Both the position numbers and the translations under genes were made by a program. This document shows positions 11,347 through 24,132 of a DNA stretch of 64,000 bases, piece after piece. A model generated the notes under the pieces. That model did no database searches. It worked only from the letters and a program-made list of their open reading frames with translations, and was not told the origin of the DNA. How positions within the stretch are numbered: position 1 is the stretch's first letter; each line of letters opens with the position of its first letter. The stretch covers positions 75,526,300 to 75,590,299 of the forward strand of contig CM049314.1 of NCBI GenBank assembly GCA_026874595.1. Direction: 5' to 3'. Source of the stretch: Sipunculus nudus (taxonomy: Eukaryota > Annelida > Sipuncula > Golfingiida > Sipunculidae).

Positions 11347-13740
11347 TAGTCCATGTGCAGCAATTCCAGTGTTCACAAATGCTATACTACAAGCGTACAC
11401 ACTGAGATCAATTATCCAAATTACCCAAAGTAGCTGATTTCATCCAGAAATCATAACCTAAACCTTGAAGGGAGATATTGGCAGCCATTTGAACAAAGAG
11501 ATTTAAAAAGTCAGCTTTTTCTGCATTCTGCCTAAGGCTTCCCTGTAGAGGATTTAATACGCGATGTCAATAATGTCACAATAGTTTGTGATCCACCGCG
11601 TGGTTGCAATCCAAATTGAGCTCGGCAGAACCATTCAAAAGCCAGACATTTTCGGACACCTTGTTGAAAATATTACAATCATTAGGCTGCACCTCCCTTT
11701 GGAAAAAGCCTGTAGACCTCACACAGTTATCTACTTATGTTATCAGTAGGATGCCACTCAGTGGTGATTGTGATGACAGCATGGTATAGTAAATGTGTCT
11801 GCATTGTAAGTGACCTTCTCTGCAGCTGTTTCATATCAACAGGAATCAAGCAGCCTTGTCACCTGGGGAAGTGGTCATTCGAAAGGAACAGCCCTGCACT
11901 GGTGTCCAACAGATTCTAAGATACTTTATAATAGCAGTTTACTGTTGAAGGCATTTATTAGAAATATAATTTGGTTTTTCTTTTAAACTTGATAGTTATG
12001 TATGTACTAAAGAAGGGAAGCTGACATTTTATTTGAGGGAAGGCCATGGGAAAGGATGTCTCTTTCCCATATTGTATGAAAATTCAAAATGAGCTCTCTG
12101 AAGGAATCATTATTTAAATATTAAGTAACTTAATTTATGTTCTTGAAACTGCTATGATCCTCAGCATTTCCAACAATGCCTTCTGGATACCCCTATATAC
12201 ATATCACAATAGTCACCTCAAACTCTGGATCAACGTGCAGATAAATTTAACAGACTTTGATAAAGTTAGCACAAGGAAATGGTAAATAATAAAGCAACAT
12301 TTATGGCAGTGACATATTCCCTATTTTATGTTTTTGTTTTATTCATATTCCACAGAAAATTCTTTTTAATTCACCTTATACTATAGTTGACCAAGTGTTT
12401 CTTGTAAGAACCTTCATGATTATAGTAAAATAAGTTAAAATCAACCAAAACAGATCCAACTCACTTGATATTATGTGTACATACTTGTAGAGAAATTTTA
12501 GTTGTCAGCATTCTTATTATTTTAAGATAAAGAATGTAGGTGTTACAACAGAGTATGATGATGCACAAAATATCAGTCTTTGTGAAACATTATATAAGCA
12601 TTAGGCTTAATTCATTGTTGGAAATGCATGAAACTACTGAGTGTATGACTAACACCCGATTCTACCGAATTATAAAAAAATTCAGAAAGAACTTAAAGGA
12701 TTTTGAACTAGCTGTGTTACTTAACAGATCATATACCCACCTATTGCAACCCAATATGAATGACTGTTTGATTATATCTCTCCCATCAAATGTCCTGTGT
12801 TGCTTGAAAACAGGCTGCTGTGTCAAACATCTGCATAGATGTCAACCATAATTTATGTGGAGTATTTAGGTTCTGCAATTTATGTATAAGTTTTGTATGA
12901 CTAGCCCAGTTGGTTAATATAGTGTACCAGTTATTGCTTGAATAATATATAGACATATCCGATGTTTGCAATCAAAGCCCCCCAACTAGCGCATGCATAC
13001 TGGGCTGTAAGCTTAAAGCAAGAAGCACAGCCCAACTTGACTTCCAGCCATATAATCAGCACAGTTTACATATATAATAGCTTCACTGTATCTTTGACCA
13101 GTATCAAAATAAACAACACTACATGTACTCTGTCATGGCCCACAATAACTTTAATTATCCCAATAAATTAGGCTACACACTTAAAACCATTGAAATAAAA
13201 GGCACAAGCCTATTTACTGCAACATATCATATTTGATTCTATCAGAGTGACACTTGTGAACATAAGATTGCAGGACAGAAATAATAAAGTAGTTTAAACA
13301 TCTAAGAAGACCCTTTTTAATGTAGCTTATACAACTTGAAAAAATGTTCAATTGTAGTGGAAAAAAATTACATTATTTATAACAGTAGCTTATAACTTGC
13401 ATGAAAATACACTGAATGGTGCAGTCTCCCCTAAATTTATTACTACCGAATATACAAGAATATCCAACTGTTGATTCAGTCTCCTCTCTTAAACACCCTT
13501 TAATAGTGCCCCGTGGAGTTAAATATATATATGTATATCATAATCTTGTAAATTTGCCAAAACTTATCAGAGGCCTATATATGTGTGTGTGTGTGTGTCA
13601 ATAGTGCTGCAACGAGTGAGACCTCAAAATTCAATCAAAATTGAACAACTTTATATAGGATATCATGTTTTTTGTGACCAACTGACAATGAGGACAAATA
13701 CAAAAATATTTATATATGGCATATAAAAATTTAGTCTAAA
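11347..13740. other. Non-coding AT-rich DNA
   Basis: No homology-bearing open frame and no structured RNA recognised. A short (GT)n tract is present at about 13581-13598. Confidence 0.4.
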
Positions 13741-13948
13741 CTGACTCCCCCCCCCCCCCCCCATCCCATTAAATATTACATATATCATGAAATCCCTGCC
13801 CATTAGTCACTATTCACATCTGAATGCCAATCTTTATTTCAAACGGGGCAATAATGCCCCTCCCACCAAAAACTTCCATATTTTAATAAAATAATGTAGT
13901 ATTTATTCAAAATAAATTCAACACCTTGTCTGGGTTTCCACTAGTATT

Positions 13949-13950
<2 letters not shown>

Positions 13951-14002
<52 letters not shown>
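13951..14002. repeat. (AT)n microsatellite
   Basis: About 50 bp of uninterrupted AT dinucleotides. A poly-C tract of about 16 nt precedes it at about 13747-13762. Confidence 0.9.
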
Positions 14003-14004
<2 letters not shown>

Positions 14005-14356
14005 ACTATATAGTATTTCATATGAGCCATGAATGAAAAAAGGCACCTTGCAAATTTTGGTTAAAATCTTATTATTATTGTTTTTTAATAATAATTACCG
14101 GAAGGGGAAACTGATATATTTAAACAATGTAAAGAATGAATTCCTTTGCTGTATTATTGTTATCATTATAGGTGTAATTTAGGTGTAGTAGTCGATAAAT
14201 GCTAAGGTTTGTGTTCATTTGAAAGAAAAAGCCATGGTGTTGTTAAATTTGTTATGTTAAATTGTGGTTAAAAATTTGTGGCATATGATTAGAACATGAA
14301 ATAATTAAGATTGATATAAATTAAATTGATTAAAACTGTAAAAAAATAATGTCAAA

Positions 14357-14915
14357 ATAATGCTGCCCGCCTCGCGCTTAAAAAGCGAAAGAGTGATCAA
14401 GTCACGCTGCTACTCGCATAGCTCCATTGGCTTCCTGTAAAATATAACATCATTTACAAAATCACAGTTCTTGCTTACTGTCATTTCCATGGATCAGTGC
14501 CACCACATATGTCAGCAAAATTAGATATTTATTGGCCTTTGCGTACCTTGCGATCAGTTTTTTAAACCTTAAAATACCAAAATGCCACATGAAAGTTGGT
14601 GAACTTTCCTTTAGACACATAAACCCTAGGGTTTTAAATTCACTCTCCACTATAAAACCAACTTAAAAACTTTTCTTTGGCAAGCCTTGGGTGATTAATA
14701 TGTGTATATACTTCTTTTAAGTTGTCCCAAAATAGGAGCATACTCTGGTGATAGAGAAAAGATTATGCCTGGGGGGTGGGGGGGGGGGAGGTTCAGGGGG
14801 TCAGTTTTTTTTAATAAAATGTGTGTGCTTTGTTTGTGTGTATGTTAGGCTTAGAACTGTGAGTCAGACTATTGGAGTTTTCGTGCTATATAAATAGTAT
14901 TTATTATTTAGTAGT
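14357..14915 (+). mobile_element. Decayed 3' end of a non-LTR retrotransposon (jockey/CR1/L2-like)
   Basis: Conceptual translation with stops shows the usual C-terminal signature of these reverse transcriptases: LHWLPV near 14425, then HFHGSVPPH, and RTLRS near 14545-14560. The tail near 14885-14915 reads TATAAATAGTATTTATTATTTA, as in many such 3' ends. A G-rich tract (about 14770-14788) interrupts it. Stops and frame breaks show it is inactive. Confidence 0.55.
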
Positions 14916-15315
14916 TATTCAGGAACATGGGAGTAAAAGGGGGGGGGGGGGCGCAACATATTGCATGTCTCCTGTCTCTGAATTTCAACTAGGGTAAGAG
15001 ATGTTGAAAATAGTCTTAAAATACTTTACACAAATGCCGGGATGAATGATAGCCCCACTTATTATTTTCATAAATAAAAATGGTATAATTTATCATCATT
15101 ATTTTATTTAGAACACAGCTCCTGCAACCACTGGCAAAGATCCTCTGCCCACTTGGACTAAATTATGGCAATATGGTAACACTGTTTTGGATGTCAATAT
15201 CATGTGCACTCTGGCATTAGCGCATTGCTGAATTTAATCAAGATATTGTATAATTCTTATTCTAAACCAAAGCAATCCTGGACAGATATCATATATCTAT
15301 TGTTGTTAGTATATA

Positions 15316-17251
15316 TGTCAAGGCCCAGATCGCTATCTGGACGGATCTTAGATCTGTCCTGCTCAAATTGCGATCGCAGTTCAGGCCGGCCAAAACTGCA
15401 GTCGCAATCCAGGCTGGCCAAATCTTAGATCCGTCCAGCCTAGACTGCGATCGCAGTTTAGTCGGGCCCAGACTGCGATCCTGTCTTTCTTGCTTCAGGA
15501 TTGCAATCTGGTCTGGACAGATCTAAGATCAGTCCAGCCGAGATTGCGATCCTAAACTTGACCAGCCCATATTGCGATCCATGCTTTTACGACCACAGGA
15601 GTGAAACATTGGTTGTTTTACCAACTCATTTGGTATTGCATTGTACCATTTTCCCATTATAAATACAATTATAATACAGAAAGGCAATTTTCACTCCTTC
15701 ATATCACAGGAGTGAAACATGGGATGTATCACCAACTCATTTAGTATTGCATGGTTGTTGAAAAAAGGTAACAAGGAACCCATGGGTTTTATATGCTCAC
15801 AAAATATGATTTGAAAGAGGAGGTAGGCAAGTGCATGTTTTGTGTGGTAATATAAGCTGCATTATGAGCTGATGGTGTTTAACTCAAGTTATGTAAGAAT
15901 ATGATAATATCCTTGGAGATAGGGTAGAGGATTGATGTCATTTATATTATATACAGTTGGAATGGTGTGCTGTTTTCACATAGGTTTTGACTTGGCCATA
16001 TAACTAAATTTATCTACATTGCAGAAGAATTATTTGAAAAAAAACCTGTCCATTATCAGTCATGGTAATTCTGATTTTCACAAATGAGAACTTTTATTCA
16101 ATAATTACTGGTTATTCCTACCCAAGAATAAAACTTAAATAATATAACTATTTATTATAAATTAATAACAAATATTGTGTCAAATATAATTTAAATTAAA
16201 AATAATAACAGCATCATATGAAAAGATCTTTTAATAATATAATTGAAATAAATATTATTAAAATAATATAATAGAATATATTCATGAATACATTCATGAT
16301 TACATTTTGAAAGTATTTGCATTTGTATTCAAATACTTTCGTTTATACCTGTATTCCTATTTTTATGCATGAAATTATGGAGTACATATATTCATATTCG
16401 CATTCAAATATGTTTGCAAAGTATTCTTATCATGTCTGGTATTTATTCAGTTTCAGCAAAACAAAGTTCTTGAGAATCCAGAATTTACAAATTTCACAAA
16501 TTGATCATAAGAATGATCATAATGATCATAAGTACCTGGTATATGATGGCTTTAATTTATATTTAAACATAAAACTAATATATTCACTTTGGACTACTTT
16601 CACATCAATCTAAGCACTAGACATAGCAAAAGTCTTATGACAATTATCAACATTACAGAAATCATAACGAGAACTTGTCTAAGATCTGATTTTTTATCAT
16701 ATTTAAATATTTTTATTTTAAAAAAATGTAAAAAAAATTTAAAAGAAATCTCAGCTATGAAACCATTATAAGAATAAAAAATAACTCAAGCATAAGAACA
16801 CCCTATAAATTGTACAAGGAGAAAACTAGAGACGGGCAAGTTTAATTTTATTAACATAAATTGAGGAACCAGCAATACAAATTTTGATTATTTACATAGT
16901 CTTGTGACAGCTGATACAGCCACGAGTCTTAATATTATTAGTGAAAAATATTGACATATTTAATCAGTACTTGTCCGAGTAAAATTTTAAAATTTTGACA
17001 TATTTTACTTTTTTTAATTTTAAAATAACTATAAATTAACAAGCTGAAACACTTGGATCGCATGGATCGCAATATGGGCTGGTCAAGTTTAGGATCGCAA
17101 CCTTGACTGGACAGATCTAAGATCTGTCCAGTCCAGATTGCGATCCTGAGGCAAGAAAGACAAGATCGCAATCTGGGCCGGACTAAACTGCGATCGCAAT
17201 ATAGGCTGGACAGATCTAAGATCCGTCCAGATCGCAATCTGGGCCTTGACA
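15316..17251. mobile_element. Foldback element with long GATC-rich terminal inverted repeats
   Basis: The left arm (15316-15584) and right arm (17060-17251) are inverted copies. The outer ends read TGTCAAGGCCCAG and CTGGGCCTTGACA; the inner ends read ATTGCGATCCATGC and its complement. Each arm contains smaller palindromes built from GCGATCGC, GGACAGATCT and AGATCTGTCC. The 1.5-kb centre is very AT-rich with no coding potential. A (AT)n tract abuts the right side. The pattern resembles foldback or long-TIR DNA transposons; superfamily unknown. Confidence 0.7.
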
Positions 17252-17258
17252 CATATAC

Positions 17259-17261
<3 letters not shown>

Positions 17262-17301
<40 letters not shown>
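17262..17301. repeat. (AT)n microsatellite
   Basis: Adjacent to the right end of the foldback element. Confidence 0.9.
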
Positions 17302-17306
<5 letters not shown>

Positions 17307-17860
17307 CATTGTATGTTACCTAAAAAAATGCAAAAAGGTCTATTAACATACAGTCAAAATTCATTTTATTTATTTTATGGTCATGTAAAAAACATTACCC
17401 AGAATCATTTCTTATTAAAATATCAGGTATATCTTTTGGGTCTGCTCACCTGATTTAAGGTTTTGGTCATGTTTGATTAATTTTTTTTTGTAATTTTTGT
17501 AGGATTGTTTTTTAAATATTTGACTTCAAACTTTCATGTGCAAACAATATTTTTTTAAGATCAAGAGATATCCATTTTTACTTTTAACATTACATATGAA
17601 AACTATTCTTCATCAATGAAAGCTTAGCTCCAAGTTTTCTGGCCTTTTCTGTCACTCATTCTTCCTTTCCTCTCACTCTGATTGTGTGTGTTAAATGTGT
17701 AAACATGAATATAAGAAAAGTCATTGTGCTACTTCACATTTTCCCTTGCACATGCATGAACTCCTGCACATTTTTCATTAAAATAGTTTCAAAACATGAT
17801 CATTTTTCTTCAAATATGAAACATGTCACAGAGTTCATGCGTGTTGACTTTATCCCTCCT

Positions 17861-18930
17861 TAAGCTGGGCTCACACTATATACTAACGTTCACCAACACA
17901 AGTCTTCATGTTGAAATCTGCTTGTAAAAGACACAGGTTTGGCATGCAACTGATGCTTTCCCTGATGTCAGGGAGGAACAGAGTTTCGGCCTATTCTCAA
18001 GGACACTTCTGCTAATACATTAGGCCTTAATGAGATTTTTAATGATTTACAAGGCATAGATCCACTCTGTGTACAGCCAAAAAGGGAAGATAACAGAGCC
18101 ATATTCGTGAAATTAGATGTAATATTAGGACCAACAGTTTGTATTTTCAAAGTCTTTGGCATTATTATATATATTATTGTTATCTGATATTGTTTCCGAT
18201 TTATTGAGGATCAGATTTAAGAACTGATAAAACCTTACATCAGTTTATTTTAGTGATATCCATGGTGAATAAAAATTTAGAGAGGAACAGTTAAAAACAA
18301 TCATAGAAAAAAATTTCATACTAATTTATCAGAAGCGGATCCAGAGGGGGGGGGGGGTCCAAGGGGTCCGGACGCCCCTTTCTCACCCGAAGCAACCTTT
18401 TTTAGGGGGTTTTAGACGAAATTTTGCGGCCTGGTCCCCCCCCCCCCCTAATTTTCCGGACCTGATGACCTTTTTTTTTTAGGATTTTCCTAAGTCCCCC
18501 TGGGTTGGACCCCTCCTTTTCCTAAATCCTGGATCTGCCCCTTTTTATACTACTGTATAACAATTCCATTTATTTAGAATATCTTGGTTAACATTATTGG
18601 ATACAGGTCTGTAAAAAAAGTGTAATTCTCATCAACTCAGTATTCCATTACATTGTGAATATTATTTTTTAATAAGTGATAATAAATATCAATTTCCTGT
18701 ATAAAATTATCTTCATACCATTTCACCTTTTTAAGATCATACCACTGCCCAGATAAATTTACATATTTAATTCTTTTTACTTCTTTTAATTTTAGCTCAT
18801 ACCAAAGTAGAAACATGATATAAACATGCTATAAATATGCATGTCCACTGACACAAATCTGGAGTCTGAACACACTGTCAGCACTGGCCAGGGTCTGCAA
18901 GCACATGTCTGTAGTGTGAACCCAGCTTTA
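17861..18930. mobile_element. Candidate DNA element with 17-19 bp terminal inverted repeats
   Basis: TAAGCTGGGCTCACACTA at 17861-17878 pairs with TAGTGTGAACCCAGCTTTA at 18912-18930, with one mismatch and one extra base. No coding potential inside. A second MITE-like unit (18332-18545) seems nested in it. A target-site duplication was not recognised. Confidence 0.4.
18332..18545. mobile_element. Small MITE-like unit with GGATCCAG-type ends and poly-G/C tracts
   Basis: Left end AGCGGATCCAG plus a poly-G run; right end CCTGGATCTGCCCC. The ends are roughly complementary. Internal poly-C and poly-T tracts. Confidence 0.35.
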
Positions 18931-19689
18931 GCTTGACAAAGTTCATGTTGGGGACAGCAGTGACTCCTGGCATTCTCAGTGGGTAAACAGATACTGTGCA
19001 GACACTGGTACTGACAAGAGCAAGTATGATAGGGAGCATGCTGACCAGGCTTGACAAATGGTGCCTGTCTGATCAAGGGATAAACCCAGTTTGCCGATAC
19101 CCCAGGTTAAGCTTTATATGCCGGGGTAGGAAGACTTCATAGAGTAAAGGAAGGTGTAACGATATGTCCTTGTTGATATATTATATTACAGTCTGCACCT
19201 TAAATGATTTCGAAAGTAAGCAGTCTATCATTACAAGAAAAAAACTGTTTAATACATAAAACTGAAATTGGGTAAGATAGTGATGAAGCGTGTTAGTGGG
19301 AAGGAAAATATTTGAACGGTTGACTTGAGGAAGATCTCCGAAGAAAATCCTTATTTCCGCAGATCCTCAGATTTTGGATGGTATTAAGAAAGACAAGGAG
19401 AAATGTCTCACTAACCATGGGCATGGCAAATGCTGTGACTTGAAAAATTACCGACTCGGTCGACGAGGTTGCATTTTGTATTAAGTCACTCAGACTGCAA
19501 GTTTACAATTTTTGGGGATTTATATAACGGCTCATGGACACATTATTTAACGGTGGCAACAAAAATAACGACAGGGACACTGTTATATTTATTTTCCAAA
19601 TTGCCACAAATTATGATCAGCAGGTCTGAGAAATGTAAAATTAAATAAGTCTGGCCTTAGGTCCCGCAGAAACACATTCCCTTTTTTTA
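18931..19689. other. Non-coding DNA without recognised features
   Basis: No coding or repeat signal that I can support. Confidence 0.4.
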
Positions 19690-22050
19690 ACGAACCTGTC
19701 AGCTTATGCGATGGTGTGGCGTTGTCTGTCGTCCGTCATCTGTACGTTAACCCATACTATCTTGAAAACGGCAAGAATAAGCATCACGAAATCTTATGCT
19801 TAAAATTAGTCTTCTAAAAATTTTGCTTAATTTTTGGCTAACTGCATTTTCTTTGATTTTATAGGGAAAAAGCTAAAAAAGCCGAATCTGTTCAGCCAAA
19901 TTATCCAATATTTTACAGAAATGATTCCTGGACCAATCTCTCTCAAATTTGTTCAAATGGTTTAAGTTACGTGATTTTTTGGCTGAGTTACAGGAAGTTG
20001 AACTCAGTCATCTGTCCAAAAAAGCATACTAAAATTACAATCTCAGAAATGGCTTGAGCTATCATCACCAAATTTTATGCCAATGTTGGTCACATGAGTC
20101 ATATCTGAAACTGAGGTATTGGTGGCTTCACCTGCATCGGCCTTTTTTGTACGGGGGTCATCAGTGCCCGTATCATACTGACAGCTACAAATAACTTCTT
20201 CTCTGAAACAAAATGGCCAAATTGTTTAATATCGCACAAAAATGATCCTAGAGTAGTGCTTTCTGAAGTTTGTTCAAATGGTCTCAGTTCGGTGACTCTT
20301 GGCTAAGTTATGGGAAGCTGGATTAAGTCATATGCCATAACAGCCCGTTTTAGCTAAGTGGCTACAAAAATCTTCTTCTCAAAAACCACTGGGCCAAATT
20401 CTTAAATCTCACACATTAATTGTCCTTAGATGTTGATAATTCAAGTTTGTTCAAATGGTCTCAGTTCAGTGACTTTTGGCTGAGTTATGGGAAGCTGAAT
20501 TTAGTCATATGCCATGACAGCCCATGTTAGCTAAGTGGCTACAAAAATCTTCTTCTCAAAAACCACTGGGCCAAATTCTTAAATCTCACAAATTAATTTT
20601 CCTTAGATGTTGATAATACAAGTTTGTTCAAATGGATTTGGTTCAATGATTTTTGGCTGAGTTATGGGAAGCTGAACTTGGCCATTTTGCTGTATTTTCC
20701 CATATGAGTTATAAACCTACAAATATGTTTAATATTTTGCAAGAATAATTCCCTGAATCATTCTAATAATAATTGTCTTTTATGGTTCCAAAAAATGAAT
20801 ATTGGCTGAATTATAAAGATTGAATTGAGTCATTTTACCATATATGTTAGCTGTGTGAAGCAGATACATCTAGCCTAGCACCAGTTTATCAGCATCCATT
20901 ACATCATGCCTCTAGACATTTAGATTTCAGAATATCTATGGAAAATATTGAAAAAAATGTTTTTTAAAAGCTTTTAAAAAATGTAGATTTATGATATTAC
21001 ATATTCATCTGTACACAATTCATAATTTTTCAGGAATAGCAGGAGCTACCATCCCCAAATTTTATGCAATTATCAGTCACATATCAAATGTTGATGGATT
21101 CAGCTTATTTTTGCTATCTGCATTTACTTAGATTTTACATGGAAAAAGCTGATAAAAACTTCTTCTTCTTGTAAAGAGTCCAGCCAAATTGTTCAATATT
21201 TTACAGAAATGATCCCAGAGGCGAGCCTTCTCAAGTTTGTTCAAATGGTTTATGTTGGATAAATTTTTGCAGTTACATAACAGGCCAAGATTGTGTATGT
21301 TTCTTGAATAGGTTGAGAAACTGCCAACTGTTTTAGATTTGGCAACAGATCAAGAGTTCATTCAGTGCAGCCAGATTTAGGCCAAGAGTTCAGTCAGTGC
21401 AGCCAAGCACAAGGCATGTGATCACCTCATGGGCAGCATGTGATCATTTCATGGGTAGCATGTGATCACCTCATGAGTATCATGTGATCACCTCATGTTC
21501 ATTCAGTGCAGCCAAGTACAGGTCAAAAGTTCACTCAATCTAGCCAGGTGCAGGTCAAGAGTTCACTAAGTGCAGTAGCCTGAGCCAGTAATTTGTCACA
21601 GTACACTCGGGGGCAACAGCCTTTCTCACCTAAGCCTGGTCAGCCTGGTGCATCAGACTCAAGGCCTGATATTCTGACCTGTCTATGTGTTTTTAATGGC
21701 TTTCTCGTTCACAAGACAGGTGCATGTCACCATCTACAATGACCCTTGCAAAGTGTATGTGCCTGCTTAATTCTACGGAGGACTTTGATATATCAGCCTG
21801 AAATTGGGCATATTTATACATGTCAAATAGCTTTGTCGTATACAAGACTGGTGGTGCCACCTACAATAATTTTTGTGTTGTGTGCACCCATGCCAGAATT
21901 TCAGCAGTGATGTTTGTGTATTTATTCTTGTTCAAAATGTTTAGTACTTGCATTGTTCATATATATGAAAAGTAGTGGTTCAGCATTGAAGCGTTATACC
22001 TGGTGTATATCCATATGCACAGGTTTGCATTAGGCCTGTAGGCCTTGTTT
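19690..22050 (+). repeat. Long dispersed repeat family Y, copy A
   Basis: Starts with GAACCTGTCAGCTTATGCGATGG and ends with TTAGGCCTGTAGGCCTTGTT. The same start, order of internal segments and end are found at 24133-28871. Inside, segments of about 175 bp are tandemly repeated (for example GGGAAGCTGAATTTAGTC near 20490, with related words near 20313 and 20665). No protein-coding signal; non-autonomous. Confidence 0.75.
21413..21497 (+). repeat. Short tandem repeat with TGTGATCACCTCATG, about 4 copies
   Basis: Units of about 29 bp, each with CATGTGATCA followed by CCTCATG or TTTCATG. Present only in copy A of family Y. Confidence 0.7.
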
Positions 22051-23028
22051 AACTTTGTTGCAAAGTATAATACATTCATTTCATGAGTAGTCCAATACCA
22101 CAAGCCTGTCAAACATTGTATTTCTTGTCACCTGAAGAAAAGCTGCTTCATATTTACAATTATAACGTGCTACTTGTCTTGTAATTTTGAATTTTGTATA
22201 CATGTCATGTCTCCGTGTCTGTGGGTCTCCGTTTAGGTCAGTGTACAAGCCAGCTGACAGCGTCTGTTTTTACGGACATTTCTTAAGACATCCTTAACAT
22301 TTAATGCTGTAAATACGGCACCCTGTGAACAAATCATCCTTGTTGTAATATCCATATTACGTGCTACCGGATGGCATATAGCATATACAGCCTGCCGTGC
22401 ACGAGAACTGTTTAACACACACACATAAAGCCAGCTCAGACCTTGTGTACATTGGCGAGCCCCACTTGCTGTCAGTGGCATCTGACAATTGCCATCACTG
22501 AAAACACATTTTAAGTGAATTTTTAAGATATTTTGTGGCAAAAAGGATATTAAAACTTAAACATTTTTAGGATTGGGAATTCTGTTTAAGCCAATTGGTT
22601 CTGAAATGCCATATGCCATCGCGGATAATCACTGGCTTTACTTTAAGTTGGGCTTTCATATATCTATTCCATTAGATTCCTTATGTCAATGCGGCGTGGG
22701 CAAACATTTTCTAATCAATGATTTAACTATGTGCACATCGAAATCTGATGTGGATGTAACGAGGAAAAAAGGGACAGTTAAGGCAAAATCAATTTTTATA
22801 ATAAACTTTTTAAAATATTCCGCTAAATACCAGAAAATAATTCAGTAATGCTTCATTTAGTTAAAATCATAGGCTAATATATGTTAATATCTGGGTAGTG
22901 TGTCATGAGACCAGGTAACCACAGAGCCATACGTATTGATGTATGCTGAAATCCCGGTCCACAGCTTAAAACCTGGTCTTTTTGTGGCCAGTTCCTGCCA
23001 TCAGGACACGTGGTATGGCGGGAGCACC
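22051..23028. other. Spacer between the two family-Y copies, left part
   Basis: Includes an open frame at 22573-22848 of 91 codons without recognisable domains or splice donor; not called as a gene. Confidence 0.4.
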
Positions 23029-23070
23029 GAAGCGAGACCCCAGAGTAATAACTACTCTGGGGGCCGCTTC
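23029..23070. other. Strong two-part hairpin
   Basis: GAAGCG (23029-23034) pairs with CGCTTC (23065-23070), and CCCCAGAGTA (23038-23047) pairs with TACTCTGGGG (23053-23062) across a 5-nt loop. All 16 pairs are perfect, with a small internal loop. It could be a structured transcript or the end of a mobile element. Confidence 0.6.
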
Positions 23071-23084
23071 GAAGCCTCACACCA

Positions 23085-23131
23085 GCTTCTTCCATGCAGC
23101 AAACAGTACCTGTCTCTGTACATTTTTTCAG
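23085..23131 (+). repeat. Short dispersed repeat, copy 1
   Basis: CTTCCATGCAGCAAACAGTA followed by TGTCTCTGTACATTTTTTCAGG. Nearly the same sequence occurs at 29953-29999, flanking family-Y copy B at a distance on both sides. Confidence 0.65.
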
Positions 23132-23307
23132 GTAGGAACAATTTATCATTTATTACTACCCCATATTCCTATCATGTATAGTGTGTGTAGCGAAAGGCTA
23201 TATTATTTGTATATTTACAGAAGTGTATTATTTTCATTCCTAGTTCAGTAGTAATTGGGAAAATCGGGAAATACTCACCTATTTCCTTTGTGGCGGCTCT
23301 GCTGCTT

Positions 23308-23384
23308 GCTCCCAGCTAGTTCAGTCGGTAGGGCATGAGACTCTTAGTCTCAGAGTCGTGGACTGCTAGCCCATGAAAAAGGGC
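23308..23384 (+). pseudogene. tRNA-Lys(CTT)-like pseudogene or SINE head
   Basis: TAGTTCAGTCGGTAGGGC (D-arm and A box) is followed by ATGAGACTCTTAGTCTCA, an anticodon arm with a CTT anticodon and intact 5-bp stem. The T-arm that should carry GGTTCGA reads GGACTGCTAGCCC and does not pair well. The acceptor stem is also degraded. A functional tRNA is therefore unlikely. Confidence 0.6.
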
Positions 23385-23827
23385 CTAAATGAGAGATTTA
23401 TAGGTCCCATTATACGGTCAGGTTAAACACGCGGTTAGAGTACAGACGTATTTAATAAGTGAAGTTGTATATTTAACACATGTACATCTTGACAAGGTTA
23501 TTATTTATGAACACGTGTGCATTTTGACCAACAGGTATTTATTAAATGAACAAGTGTAAATACTTAATACCAAAAATCCAAAAACTATATCTCGGGACAT
23601 TATAAAGCATAGTTAATTATGTTAGTGCTACCTTCTGGTTCGTTGTGTTCTTAAACGTCGCGGCATTTAACTTATATGTTATTATACGCAAGGGCCCAAT
23701 AATGTGTAGTTCGTTGTGCTCTTAAAAGCAGGGGCACTTAATTTATATGCTATGTAATAATGTGTAGTTCGTTGTGTAAATAATATGTAATTAAACAAGC
23801 ATAAGCATAAGGGTAAAGAAATTTTAA

Positions 23828-24104
23828 CATGTGACAGTTCTGATTCAAGTACGACCATGTGGTCAGATAAGAAAATAACCTAGCTGTGGCCGAGTAAGGT
23901 GAGACCACGTGGATAATTCAAAGAAATATACAGGGTAGAAAGGATATATTACCACGTGGTGTGATAAATTAAGACCATGTGGCTAATTATAACCTACAAA
24001 TCAAGGGAAGATAAAATGTATATATTAGCACGTGGCCGGTTAAGACCACGTGCATACAAGTATATTATTAATATCACGTGGCTGCGCAGACTAAGATCAT
24101 GTGG
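23828..24104. promoter_or_regulatory. Cluster of E-box motifs (5 CACGTG, 4 CATGTG)
   Basis: CACGTG at 23907, 23953, 24029, 24047 and 24075; CATGTG at 23828, 23856, 23976 and 24099. Most sit in a repeated context GACCACGTGG or GACCATGTGG, so the cluster partly reflects a decayed tandem repeat. CACGTG is the core bound by bHLH factors such as MYC/MAX, USF and CLOCK in animals. Confidence 0.45.
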
Positions 24105-24132
24105 TTAATAAGGATGGTTTAGATCGTTTTTA

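Noticed and set aside
22573-22848. 91-codon plus-strand open frame with several cysteines
   Set aside because: No recognisable domain, no convincing donor, begins at a non-ATG codon and is not supported by neighbours.
23308-23384. Functional tRNA-Lys gene
   Set aside because: The T-arm and acceptor stem do not pair and the B box is damaged; called a pseudogene or SINE head.
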